A stretch of 10,582 bases of DNA from Streptosporangiaceae bacterium (GTDB lineage: Bacteria > Actinomycetota > Actinomycetes > Streptosporangiales > Streptosporangiaceae), in contig JASHSO010000544.1 in NCBI GenBank assembly GCA_030038715.1, positions 1 to 10,582 of the forward strand. Reading direction: 5' to 3'. The number at the start of each line of letters is the position of its first letter. Positions within the stretch are counted from its first letter, which is position 1. A program made the translations under genes and the position numbers. Under the pieces are notes generated by a model. It saw nothing but the letters and a program-made list of their open reading frames with translations. It was not told the DNA's origin and did not search any database. Positions 1 to 7,577 of the stretch are shown in pieces.

Positions 1-1
1 G

Positions 2-307
2 AGCCTCTCCTAGCGCACCGCCTGCGCAGGGACCCCACGAGTGAGTTGCCGGCCGGGGTTGCCGGTGCGTCCAGACCCGCTCGAAGCCCGCCTGCCGCAC
101 CCGGACCCGGTCCCACATCGGCTCACGCGGCCGCACCGGATCCCACCGCAACTCCGGGCGCTCCCGCTGCCGGACCCGGTCGGTCTCTCGCAGCTCGGGT
201 AGCTCCAGCCGGCCCAGGTGGTGGATCTGCGTCGCACTCGGCGTGGCTCGGATCGGCCGGCTACGCGCTCCTGCGCCCAGCCTCGGGTCTCGGGATGGGA
301 TATTCAT
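2..307 (-). CDS. Possible partial CDS running off the left edge; unknown Arg-rich protein
   Basis: An uninterrupted minus-strand frame begins at an ATG (307-305, MNIPSRDPRLG...) and is still open at the window edge after about 102 codons. It is rich in Arg, Glu, Pro and Trp. Its middle part (roughly codons 25-80) strongly prefers G or C at third positions, as expected for real coding DNA in this genome. The last 20 or so visible codons are less biased, so the true gene could end or shift frame nearby. No clear Shine-Dalgarno sequence precedes the ATG. A pair of direct repeats (312-356) lies immediately upstream. I recognise no domain. Competing frames on both strands are also open because of the high GC, so this is a tentative call. 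It could equally be a remnant of a mobile or recombination-associated gene. Confidence 0.38.
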   Translation of the reverse strand, partial: MNIPSRDPRLGAGARSRPIRATPSATQIHHLGRLELPELRETDRVRQRERPELRWDPVRPREPMWDRVRVRQAGFERVWTHRQPRPATHSWGPCAGGALGEA

Positions 308-311
308 GTAA

Positions 312-356
312 CCACTAAATGGCGACGATAATTTTCCCAAATCCACTAAACGCGAC
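312..356. repeat. Imperfect direct repeat pair, 31-bp period, upstream of the left-edge ORF
   Basis: CCACTAAATGGCGAC (312-326) recurs as CCACTAAACGCGAC (343-356), differing by a one-base indel and a substitution. The starts are 31 bp apart, about three helical turns, and the 16 bp between them are A/T-rich in an otherwise GC-rich region. On the minus strand each copy reads GTCG...TTTAGTGG, and the second ends a few bases before the ATG at 307. The arrangement could be a regulator's tandem operator or a recombinase binding site. Nothing in the window decides between these. Confidence 0.5.
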
Positions 357-475
357 AGAAGTCCGCAAGAGCCGATCTTTACTTCTTCCGGCGTATCCCG
401 GCATCCTCGGACTCTGAGGTCTAACGCTACATATGGGACGGTCTCGGATTCAGCTTGTTGCCGAAAATGGGCCTG

Positions 476-1579
476 CTAGCTGGATGCTGAGCTGAGCCGG
501 GTGAAGCAGGCCGCGATCGCGCTGGCTCCCGAGCCGTCCACGAAGGCCGTGGGGTTGCTCGTAGTCGGCGGCGTGCTGAACGGCTGGTCTATGTCAATGG
601 CCCAGAAGTAGATGCCGTCGTCGTGCTCGTGGGCCATCGCGTCGCATGCCGCGGTGAACCAGCGCGACTGGATCTTTGGGTCCAACGGCTCCTTGGCCCA
701 GCTGAGCTTGTAGGGCCGGGTGTAAGCGCCGTCCTGCGATGCGATTCCGACCTCGGTCAGCACGACACCGCGCGCTTTGGACTTGAGGTAGGAGTCCCAG
801 CTAGCGGTGATCTCGCTGACGCTTGCGCCTGGCTTGAGCTGCATCGGCGGATACGCGTCGAGAGACTGCACGACTCCCGCGCTGTTGACGCGGCTCTTGA
901 TCGGTATATCCCAGTTATTTGAGTAGGCGAGAGTCCCCTTGTAGTACTTGCGCAGGTATGCGTCGAGCTTCCCCCAGTACGGCGAGTTGTTGATCCTGTC
1001 GAACTCGGCTCCGGTAATGAATTCTGGGATCTGCTCCTGCTCTGCCAGCTGCGCGTATGGCTTCAGGAACTGCTCATAGCTGGCGAACCACTCGGCGGGA
1101 TGCGTCGGCGCCCAGTGCATGCGTCCCCCCTTGTGATCCAGGCTGGACTCGTCGAGTATCGGGCGGATGGAGACGTACAGCCCGGCCTGTTTCGCGGCAG
1201 TCGCTATGACGGCGAGCTCGGCCGGCGACGGGGTGGCACTGTTCCCGTAGACACCGTTGGCGTACCACCCGTGCATGAAGAACGGGAAAGACACCGACAA
1301 GGCGTTACCGTGCAGACTCTGGACGTAGGCCACATCCGCTGCAGCCAGCGACGCCAAGTTGATGGTCGGCCACGTGTAGAAGTCGATGTCCAGGCCGAGC
1401 TGCAACGTGGGGGCTCGAGTCCAGGTGGGCGGGCCGGTGCTACCGGCGCGGGCTGCGGCTATCGCCGTGCCGGCTGCGGGATCAGGCCTCGGCGCCGTGG
1501 TGGCGTTGGACGCCGCCGCGCACCCGGCGAGTGTACCGACGGCTAACAGGGTGGATATCAGCTGGCGAGAGCACCTCAC
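476..1579 (-). CDS. Secreted lipoprotein, GH113-like (clan GH-A) glycoside hydrolase
   Basis: The 367-aa product starts at a GTG preceded by a full AGGAGG (1591-1586) at 6-nt spacing, so the start is well supported. A lipoprotein signal peptide is visible, with positive Arg residues, a hydrophobic stretch and lipobox LAGC with Cys20. An Ala/Thr/Pro-rich tether follows to about residue 55. The rest resembles the TIM-barrel GH113 beta-mannanase family: EWFASYEQFL near residue 163, ITGAEF with Glu192 as the expected acid/base, LTEVGIAS with Glu276 as the expected nucleophile, and GIYFWAID near the C terminus. Substrate is inferred only at the level of a beta-linked polysaccharide or oligosaccharide, acting outside the membrane. 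It follows hemB by 35 nt, so it may be read through from the haem operon. A short hairpin with a bulge (1592-1607) lies just before the ribosome site. Codon use looks less GC-biased than in the hem genes, hinting at later acquisition. Confidence 0.85.
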   Translation of the reverse strand: MRCSRQLISTLLAVGTLAGCAAASNATTAPRPDPAAGTAIAAARAGSTGPPTWTRAPTLQLGLDIDFYTWPTINLASLAAADVAYVQSLHGNALSVSFPFFMHGWYANGVYGNSATPSPAELAVIATAAKQAGLYVSIRPILDESSLDHKGGRMHWAPTHPAEWFASYEQFLKPYAQLAEQEQIPEFITGAEFDRINNSPYWGKLDAYLRKYYKGTLAYSNNWDIPIKSRVNSAGVVQSLDAYPPMQLKPGASVSEITASWDSYLKSKARGVVLTEVGIASQDGAYTRPYKLSWAKEPLDPKIQSRWFTAACDAMAHEHDDGIYFWAIDIDQPFSTPPTTSNPTAFVDGSGASAIAACFTRLSSASS

Positions 1580-1585
1580 CGCCTG

Positions 1586-1591
1586 CCTCCT
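1586..1591 (-). promoter_or_regulatory. Consensus ribosome binding site for the GH113-like gene
   Basis: The minus strand reads AGGAGG six bases before the GTG at 1579. It is the strongest Shine-Dalgarno sequence in the window. It fixes the start so that a complete lipoprotein signal peptide is made. It also shows that this gene can initiate independently of translation coming from hemB. Confidence 0.8.
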
Positions 1592-1614
1592 AGCGCGGAA
1601 CGCGGCTTGTCAAC

Positions 1615-2604
1615 TCACCCCGTCACCAGCCGCCGGGCGACCTCCGCGGCCCAGTAGGTGAGGATGATGTCGGCGCCGGCTCGGCGGATCGCGGTCAGCG
1701 TTTCCATGATCACCCGGTCCCGGTCCAGCCAGCCGTTCGCGGCGGCCGCCTCAACCATCGCGAACTCGCCGCTGACCTGGTAGGCCGCCACTGGTAGCTG
1801 GACAGCGGCGGCGACCGAGGCGATCACGTCCAGGTAGCCGAGGGCCGGCTTGATCATCACGATGTCCGCGCCCTCATCGATGTCCAGCAGCACCTCGCGC
1901 AGTGCATCCTTGGCGGCCGCCGGGTCCTGCTGGTAGGAAGAGCGGTCGCCGAACTGCGGCGCGCATTCGGCAGCGTCACGGAACGGGCCGTAGAACGCCG
2001 ACGCGTACTTTGCTGAGTACGCGCAGATCGCGACGTCACCGAACCCTGCCGAGTCCAGGCTGGCCCGGATCGCCGCGACCTGGCCGTCCATCATCCCGCT
2101 CGGCGCTACCACGTGCGCGCCGGCGGCCGCCTGGGCCACCGCGATCGCCGCGTACCGCTCCAGCGTGGCGTCGTTGTCGACCTCCCCGGATGGCGTCAGC
2201 ACTCCGCAGTGCCCGTGGTCGGTGTACTCGTCCAGGCACAGGTCGGCCATCAGCACGGTGTCGTGGCCGACCTCGGCAGCAAGGTCGGCGAGGGCGAGCT
2301 GCACGATCCCCCTGGGGTCGTCAGCGGCTGAGCCGCGCCCGTCCTTGACTGCCGGAACGCCGAACAGGATGAGGCCGCCGATCCCGGCATCCACCGCCTC
2401 CGCCGCGGCCTTGCGCAGGCTGTCCCTGGTGTGCTGCATGACGCCAGGCATGGAGGGAACGGGCTGCGCCTCCCCGATGCCCTCCTTCACGAACAGCGGT
2501 AGCACCAGGCTGGACGGGCGCACGTCCACCTGAGCCACGAGCCGCCGCAGCGCCTGGGTCTTACGGAGCCTTCTTGGGCGGGTAACGGGGTAGTTCGCGG
2601 TCAC
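1615..2604 (-). CDS. hemB: Delta-aminolevulinic acid dehydratase (porphobilinogen synthase)
   Basis: The 329-aa enzyme condenses two 5-aminolevulinate molecules into porphobilinogen in the cytoplasm. Full family length is present. The Schiff-base lysines are visible: Lys199 in YSAKYASAFYGPFRDA and Lys252 in MIKPALGYLD. The metal-binding loop reads DLCLDEYTDHGHCG, with Cys123 and Cys133 kept but Asp125 where the three-Cys zinc enzymes carry their middle Cys. This mixed form is common in actinobacterial HemB. I chose the GTG at 2604, which has GGGAG (2614-2610) five bases upstream. An in-frame TTG at 2616 would add four residues (MGAA) but lies within or before that ribosome site. The gene follows the hemD stop by 27 nt and is the last hem gene of the operon. 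Confidence 0.97.
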   Translation of the reverse strand: MTANYPVTRPRRLRKTQALRRLVAQVDVRPSSLVLPLFVKEGIGEAQPVPSMPGVMQHTRDSLRKAAAEAVDAGIGGLILFGVPAVKDGRGSAADDPRGIVQLALADLAAEVGHDTVLMADLCLDEYTDHGHCGVLTPSGEVDNDATLERYAAIAVAQAAAGAHVVAPSGMMDGQVAAIRASLDSAGFGDVAICAYSAKYASAFYGPFRDAAECAPQFGDRSSYQQDPAAAKDALREVLLDIDEGADIVMIKPALGYLDVIASVAAAVQLPVAAYQVSGEFAMVEAAAANGWLDRDRVIMETLTAIRRAGADIILTYWAAEVARRLVTG

Positions 2605-2609
2605 TGCAG

Positions 2610-2614
2610 CTCCC
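2610..2614 (-). promoter_or_regulatory. Ribosome binding site deciding the hemB start
   Basis: GGGAG on the minus strand ends five bases before the GTG at 2604. Its position overlaps the region just inside an upstream in-frame TTG (2616), making the TTG an unlikely initiator. Confidence 0.6.
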
Positions 2615-2631
2615 AACGCGGCGCGGCCACC

Positions 2632-4317
2632 TCACCTGATGCGGCGGCGCGCCCCGCGGCGCCGCTCGCTCGGCTTGCGCACCGGCTCCCCGGCTTCCAT
2701 CGCATCGTCCCGCAGCGCGGCCCCGTGCGCGGCCAGCCCCTCCACCAGTGCCCGCACCGACGGCTTATCCGCCACGACGTCGACACGCAGGCCGAACTCG
2801 GCGGCCGTCTTGGCAGTCTGCGGGCCGATCACCGCGATCACCGTGACCGCGTGCGGCTTCCCGGCAATGCCGATCAGGTTCCTGACCGTAGACGAAGAGG
2901 TGAACAGGACGGCGTCGAAGCCACCGCCCTTGATGGCCTCGCGGACCGGCGCGGGCGGCGGCGCCGCCCGGACCGTCCGGTAGGCGATCACGTCCTCGGC
3001 TTCCCAGCCAAGCTCGGTAAGCCGGGTCAGCAGTCCCTCGGTGGCGATGTCCGCGCGCGGCAGCAGCACCCGGTTGATCGGATCGAGCACGTCGTCGTAG
3101 GCCGGCCAGGCGTCGGCCAGGCCCTCGGCGGACTGCTGGCCCTCGGGCACCAGGTCTGGCATGATCCCGAACTCGCGCAGTGCCCCGGCGGTCTGCTCAC
3201 CGACCGCGGCCACCTTGACCCCAGCGAACGCACGGGCATCCAGGCCGTACTCCTCGAACTTCTCCCTTATGGCCCGGACCGCGTTGACCGAGGTGAAGCC
3301 GATCCACTGGTACCTGCCCGTGACCAGTCCTTTGACCGCTCGCTCCATCTGCTGCGGGGTACGAGGCGGCTCGACCGCGATGGTCGGCACCTGCTCGGGC
3401 ACCGCCCCGCAAGCTAGCAGCAGCTCACAGATCTCGTCCGACTGCTCCTTGGTCCGCGGGACGAGCACCCGCCAGCCGAACAGCGGCTTGGTCTCGAACC
3501 AGGACAGCGTCGGCTGCGCGGACGCGCCCTCGCCAACCACGGCCACGGCTGGGCCGTCGGCGGTCGGCAGACTGACGCCAGCGGCTTTCAGGTCGGCGGC
3601 AATGGAGCCGAGCGTGCCGACCACGGTGTGCTGATCGGTGGTCGTCCCGTTCCAGGTGATCGCGAACGGCACGCTGTCCTGCCAGCCCTGCGCGATCAGC
3701 ATCTTGCCCAGGTCGACAGGCCCGGTCTCGGCGCCAAGGATCACCAGGGTGCCGTCGCTCGGGCTGACTCTGCTCGCCTCGCCCGCGTGGATGATCCGCA
3801 CGTCCCCGGCGCTGTCGCTGGTCAGCGGGATTCCCGCGTACTCGGGCACGGCGGTGGCCGCGGAAATGCCCGGCACGACCTCGAACGGGATGCGCGCCTT
3901 GGCGCACACCGCCGCATCGGTGGCGGCCTGGCAGAACATGAACGGGTCGCCAGCGAACAGCCGGACCGCGAGCTGGCCGGCCCTGGCGGCCTTGATCAGC
4001 ATCTTCGGGTCCTGCACCTGCGCGTCGGAGTCCGTCAGCGTCGCGCCGGGCTTGAGCAGGTGCTTCACCCGCTCTCCGAGCCACGGTGCCGCGACTACCA
4101 GGTCGGCGGTGGCGATGAGGCCAGCAGCCCGCACCGTGAGCAGGCCGGCATCACCGGGCCCGGCGCCCACGAGCGCGACCCAGCCGGACACCTGCGCGCG
4201 CCCGGCCCGGACGCTCGAACCTGACCCGCGAGCCGACGCCGACTGGCCGACTGTCCGGCCGCCAGTTGCCTTCGCTTCCTTGCTGTTGACCTTCCCGGTC
4301 GAGGTTATGGGGTTCAC
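2632..4317 (-). CDS. hemD: Fused methyltransferase-like / uroporphyrinogen-III synthase
   Basis: The 561-aa fusion follows the actinobacterial HemD pattern. Residues 1-45 are a basic Ser/Gly/Ala-rich tail. Residues 46-265 are a tetrapyrrole methyltransferase fold with GAGPGD (51-56), AGDPFMF (122-128) and VPGISAATAVPEYAGIPLT (148-166). Residues 280-535 are uroporphyrinogen-III synthase, which cyclises hydroxymethylbilane with ring-D inversion; FTSVNAV (341-347), VLLPRA (417-422), YRTV (446-449), FTSSSTV (472-478) and IGPQTAKTA (498-506) are visible. A basic tail ends the protein. In the methyltransferase half the usual FGRGGEE that follows GDPF in uroporphyrinogen-III methyltransferases is replaced by FCQAATD, so SUMT activity is uncertain. 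The GTG start abuts the hemC stop (TAG at 4320-4318) with no gap, which implies coupling. A second GTG around codon 43 would remove the disordered tail. Confidence 0.94.
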   Translation of the reverse strand: MNPITSTGKVNSKEAKATGGRTVGQSASARGSGSSVRAGRAQVSGWVALVGAGPGDAGLLTVRAAGLIATADLVVAAPWLGERVKHLLKPGATLTDSDAQVQDPKMLIKAARAGQLAVRLFAGDPFMFCQAATDAAVCAKARIPFEVVPGISAATAVPEYAGIPLTSDSAGDVRIIHAGEASRVSPSDGTLVILGAETGPVDLGKMLIAQGWQDSVPFAITWNGTTTDQHTVVGTLGSIAADLKAAGVSLPTADGPAVAVVGEGASAQPTLSWFETKPLFGWRVLVPRTKEQSDEICELLLACGAVPEQVPTIAVEPPRTPQQMERAVKGLVTGRYQWIGFTSVNAVRAIREKFEEYGLDARAFAGVKVAAVGEQTAGALREFGIMPDLVPEGQQSAEGLADAWPAYDDVLDPINRVLLPRADIATEGLLTRLTELGWEAEDVIAYRTVRAAPPPAPVREAIKGGGFDAVLFTSSSTVRNLIGIAGKPHAVTVIAVIGPQTAKTAAEFGLRVDVVADKPSVRALVEGLAAHGAALRDDAMEAGEPVRKPSERRRGARRRIR

Positions 4318-5259
4318 CTAACCATCGTCCCCGCTGCTCAAGTGTCCACCGGACACTGTCGTATACCTCCCCGCGCCGCGGCCGAGCAGGTCCGCTGCCA
4401 CCTGGCGGCCGAGTGCCTCGGCCAGCGCTACCGGCCCGCTCGCGCTGCCGCGCAGCGCCGTTCCCCCGTCCGCCGCCACGACTACGCCGTCCAGCCGAAG
4501 TACCGCTGTGCCCGCAGCATAGGCGCCGACCGGTGCCGCGCACCCTGCTTGGAGCGCTCCGAGCAGACTGCGTTCCGCAGTCGTCGCAGCACGGCTCGCC
4601 GGATCGTCCACGCAACGCAGCAGCGCAAGAAGGTCTTCCCGGCCGACGCAGCACTCAACCGCGAGCGCGCCCTGGCCAGGGGCCGGCACCATCTCGTCTG
4701 GCTCGAACACCTGGCTGACCGCGTCGAGCCGGCCGATCCTGGTCAGCCCGGCGTAGCCGAGCACGACCGCGTCAAGCTCACCAGACTCCACCTTGGCCAG
4801 CCTGGTGCCCGCGTTGCCGCGCAGGGGCACCGGACGGGTGTCCGGCCGCAGCATCAGCAACTGGGCGGCCCGGCGGGGCGACCCGGTCCCGATCCGGGCG
4901 CCTCGCCGCAGATCGGCGAGCTTGGCGCCGCCGACGCCGATCAGCGCATCCCTGGGGTCATCCCGGATCGGCACCGCGGCCAAGGCGATGCCGTCGGCTG
5001 GCGCGGTGGGTAGATCCTTGAGCGAGTGCACGGCAAGATCCACCTCGCCGATCAGCAGGCTGGCGCGCAGTGCGCTGACAAAGACGCCGGTGCCGCCGAT
5101 CTGGGTCAGCTGAGCCTGGCTCACGTCGCCATGCGCGGCGATGCCGACGAGTTCGACCTCGCGTCCGGTCTGCTCCGTGATAGCCCGGCTGACCTGCAGC
5201 GACTGCGCCATCGCCATGGGGCTGCGCCGCGTGCCCAGCCGCAGCGGGCGGTCGGTCAC
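4318..5259 (-). CDS. hemC: Hydroxymethylbilane synthase (porphobilinogen deaminase)
   Basis: The 313-aa enzyme polymerises four porphobilinogens into linear hydroxymethylbilane in the cytoplasm. Visible hallmarks are the N-terminal LGTRRSPMAMAQ, catalytic Asp82 in HSLKDLP, arginine-rich substrate loops GTGSPRRAAQL (124-134) and RGNAGTRLAK (147-156), APGQGALAVE (193-202), and the dipyrromethane-cofactor cysteine Cys240 in LQAGCAAPVGAY. Length is normal for the family. The GTG start overlaps the hemA TGA by four bases (GTGA, 5259-5256), so translation is probably coupled to hemA. The stop abuts the hemD start. The C-terminal 15 residues are Gly/Ser/Asp-rich and probably unstructured. Confidence 0.97.
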   Translation of the reverse strand: MTDRPLRLGTRRSPMAMAQSLQVSRAITEQTGREVELVGIAAHGDVSQAQLTQIGGTGVFVSALRASLLIGEVDLAVHSLKDLPTAPADGIALAAVPIRDDPRDALIGVGGAKLADLRRGARIGTGSPRRAAQLLMLRPDTRPVPLRGNAGTRLAKVESGELDAVVLGYAGLTRIGRLDAVSQVFEPDEMVPAPGQGALAVECCVGREDLLALLRCVDDPASRAATTAERSLLGALQAGCAAPVGAYAAGTAVLRLDGVVVAADGGTALRGSASGPVALAEALGRQVAADLLGRGAGRYTTVSGGHLSSGDDG

Positions 5260-6635
5260 TGCTGATCGCCGTCCTTGCTCGGCCCGGCCGGCTGCGACCA
5301 GCCGACCAGGTGCGCGTCGGGCTGAGCCACTGCCTGGACAGCCGCCGGGTCCAGGTCGAAGAGCACCCGCAGCGCGCCCTCGTAGCTGTCGGCTCCCGGG
5401 GCCCCGGCCAGCTCCTTCACCCGCACAGTCGGCGCGTGCAGCAGCTTGTCGGCGACCCGCCGCATGGACTTGGCCACTTCGTCCAGGGCCGTCTCGTCCA
5501 GGCCGTCGAGCCGCCCGGCGAGCCTGGCCAGCTCGGCCTCAACGACCTTGGCCGCCTTGTCGCGCAGCGCCACGACTGTGGGCGCCACGCTGGCCGCGCG
5601 CCCTGCTGACAGGTGCACCGTGAGCTCGTCGGCGAGGATCTGGCGCACCTCGGCGAGCACGTCTTCGTCGGGCCGGGTGCCGGCCTGCCCGTCCGATGCC
5701 AGCGTGTCCAGATCGGTCACCGCGACACCGGGGAGGTCGCCGGCGCCGGGCTCCACGTCCCTGGGCATCGCCAGGTCGAGCAACACCAACGGTGCCGCAC
5801 GGCCGGGTCGCAGCGCCAGCGCGTTCGCTACCATGTCCGCGGTGATGACGTGCCCCGGCGCGCCCGTGCAGGTGACCACGAGGTCCGCTGCGGCCATCAG
5901 CTTGACCAGGTCCGCCATGTCCCCGACGGTGCCGCCTGCGGTGGCGGCCAGCCGCTCGGCACGCTGGCGAGTCCGGCTCGCGATCACCAGGCTCGCGGTG
6001 CCCGCCCTGGCAACTGTCGCGACGGCGAGGCCGCTCATGGAGCCCGCGCCAACAACCAGGACACTGCGCCCGGCCAGGGCGAACTGACCACCAGGGTCGG
6101 TGCCGAGCTGGCGCGCTGCGGCTTGCAGGCCGACACTAACCAGGCTGGCCCCGGCCCGGCCAATGCTGGTCTGGGTCCGAGCGCGCTTCCCGGCCCGGAG
6201 CGCGAGCGATCCGACGTCGGACAGCGTGTGGCTGAGCGTGCCCTGGTCCCTGGCCTGCCGCAGCGCCTGGCGAAGCTGGCCGAGTACCTGGCTCTCGCCG
6301 ATCACCATGGAGTCCAGGCCGCAGGCCACGGTCAGCATGTGCTGCACAGCCCGGTCCTCGTAGTGCACGTACAGGCACGGGGTCAGCTCGGCCTGCGGCA
6401 CGCCGGAGTGGCGCGACAGCAGCTCGCAGATCGCCGCCACTGCAACGTGGAACTTGCCGACCTCTGCGTAGATCTCCACCCGGTTGCAGGTGCTCAGCAC
6501 GACGGCGCCCGCCACGTTGTCGGCGCGCGCTATGTCGTGCTGCAGCTTGGCCAGCGCATCGTCGGCCAGCGCGGTCCGTTCAAGCGTGGCCAGCGGCGCG
6601 CCCTTATGACTCAGACCGATGACCAGAACGCTCAT
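5256..6635 (-). CDS. hemA: Glutamyl-tRNA reductase
   Basis: The 459-aa protein catalyses NADPH-dependent reduction of glutamyl-tRNA(Glu) to glutamate-1-semialdehyde, the committed step of the C5 route to tetrapyrroles. Catalytic Cys50 sits in LSTCNRVEIYAE. His99 and the GLDSMVIGESQVLGQ stretch (106-120) match the family's active site. A Rossmann NADPH-binding motif GAGSM is at 196-200. The C-terminal half carries the long-helix dimerisation region, ending near residue 435. No semialdehyde aminotransferase (hemL) is in view, so it must be elsewhere. The ATG overlaps the rex stop by four bases (ATGA), tying its translation to that of its own regulator. The next gene, hemC, overlaps its stop. 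Confidence 0.97.
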   Translation of the reverse strand: MSVLVIGLSHKGAPLATLERTALADDALAKLQHDIARADNVAGAVVLSTCNRVEIYAEVGKFHVAVAAICELLSRHSGVPQAELTPCLYVHYEDRAVQHMLTVACGLDSMVIGESQVLGQLRQALRQARDQGTLSHTLSDVGSLALRAGKRARTQTSIGRAGASLVSVGLQAAARQLGTDPGGQFALAGRSVLVVGAGSMSGLAVATVARAGTASLVIASRTRQRAERLAATAGGTVGDMADLVKLMAAADLVVTCTGAPGHVITADMVANALALRPGRAAPLVLLDLAMPRDVEPGAGDLPGVAVTDLDTLASDGQAGTRPDEDVLAEVRQILADELTVHLSAGRAASVAPTVVALRDKAAKVVEAELARLAGRLDGLDETALDEVAKSMRRVADKLLHAPTVRVKELAGAPGADSYEGALRVLFDLDPAAVQAVAQPDAHLVGWSQPAGPSKDGDQQ

Positions 6636-7504
6636 GTGCCTACCGCCTGCGCTCCTGTCCTGTAGTCACGCCCGGTCGGCGCGTCCAGCACCGTGTCAGC
6701 CAGGGCCGGCTCCGCCAGCGCGCCCGCGCTGAGCTCCGCGACCCCGTTCACGTCGAGGTCTCCCCCTCGAACCCGAGCTAGCAGATGATCGGCCAGTGCG
6801 CTGTCCCGGCCACGTTCCTTCGCATCGGGTTCGAAGGTGCGCCGCTGCGCATGGAAGGCGAGTATCTGCAGTTCAATCGACAGATCGACCTTACGCACAT
6901 CGACGCCCGAAGGCACGTTGAGTACCACGGGCGCGAAGTTCAGTATGCTCGTGACGCCGCCGGCAATCAGCCGATCACACACATTCTGCGCGGCCGCCGC
7001 CGGGGTCGCGATGACCCCGATCGCAACGTCGAACATCTTGATGGCGTCTTCGATCTCGTCCGCGCCGCGCACTGTGTGCCTGGCGATCACCGTGCCGATC
7101 ACGGCCGGGTCACAGTCGAGCAGCGCGGCTATCCGGAATCCGCGTGAGGCGAACCCGCCGTAGTTGGCCAGCGCGCGGCCGAGGTTCCCGGCGCCGATGA
7201 TCAGCACCGGCCAGTCCTGGGTCAGGCCAAGCTCCCTGGAGACCTGATAGATCAGGTACTCGACGTCGTAGCCGACGCCGCGGGTCCCGTAGGAGCCGAG
7301 GTGGGACAGGTCCTTGCGTAGCTTGGCCGAGTTCACCCCGGCCGCGGCGGCCATCTCCTCGCTCGACACGGTGGCGACGCCGTGATCGGCAAGCGCGTAG
7401 AGGACTCTCAGGTACACCGGCAGGCGCGCGACCGTCGCATCCGGTATTCCGTGACCACCATTGCTGGCGCTCGCGGAGCGACTGGCCGACGCGCGGCGTG
7501 ACAT
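6632..7504 (-). CDS. rex: Redox-sensing transcriptional repressor Rex
   Basis: Rex binds DNA when NADH/NAD+ is low and is released by NADH. From the ATG at 7504 the protein has 290 aa. It comprises a Ser/Arg/Ala-rich tail (1-18), winged helix (about 20-80, with GVNSAKLRKDLSHLGSYGTRG), Rossmann NAD(H) domain with GAGNLG at 104-109, the acidic residue Asp130 after the second strand, ATPA at 167-170, and the domain-swap helix (about 206-222) that closes the dimer. A tail of about 65 residues follows, longer than I expect in many Rex proteins. The chosen ATG has GGGAG (7518-7514) at 9-nt spacing. An in-frame TTG at 7606 would place the start inside the Rex operator, upstream of the candidate -10, so I reject it. 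GTG codons at 7579 and 7543 are less likely alternatives. It is the first gene of rex-hemA-hemC-hemD-hemB. Confidence 0.95.
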   Translation of the reverse strand: MSRRASASRSASASNGGHGIPDATVARLPVYLRVLYALADHGVATVSSEEMAAAAGVNSAKLRKDLSHLGSYGTRGVGYDVEYLIYQVSRELGLTQDWPVLIIGAGNLGRALANYGGFASRGFRIAALLDCDPAVIGTVIARHTVRGADEIEDAIKMFDVAIGVIATPAAAAQNVCDRLIAGGVTSILNFAPVVLNVPSGVDVRKVDLSIELQILAFHAQRRTFEPDAKERGRDSALADHLLARVRGGDLDVNGVAELSAGALAEPALADTVLDAPTGRDYRTGAQAVGT

Positions 7505-7577
7505 GCGCCGATACTCCCGGGGGGACTCGGTTAGGCCCGGCACGCGGGGCGGCGGCTCCGCATGCAACTTCGGCTCC

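Noticed and set aside
46..318. Plus-strand 90-codon frame at the left edge
   Set aside because: It is very rich in Ala/Pro/Gly with no domain. It is antisense to a minus-strand frame with better third-position GC bias.
400..475. Terminator after the GH113-like gene
   Set aside because: Only 4-bp stems (CCTC/GAGG at 412-426; TCGG/CCGA around 446-466) with long loops and no T-run were found.
5613..6665. Long plus-strand frame (350 codons) opposite hemA
   Set aside because: It is wholly antisense to a clearly identified hemA with all motifs. High GC produces long open frames on the opposite strand, and its sequence shows no recognisable domain.
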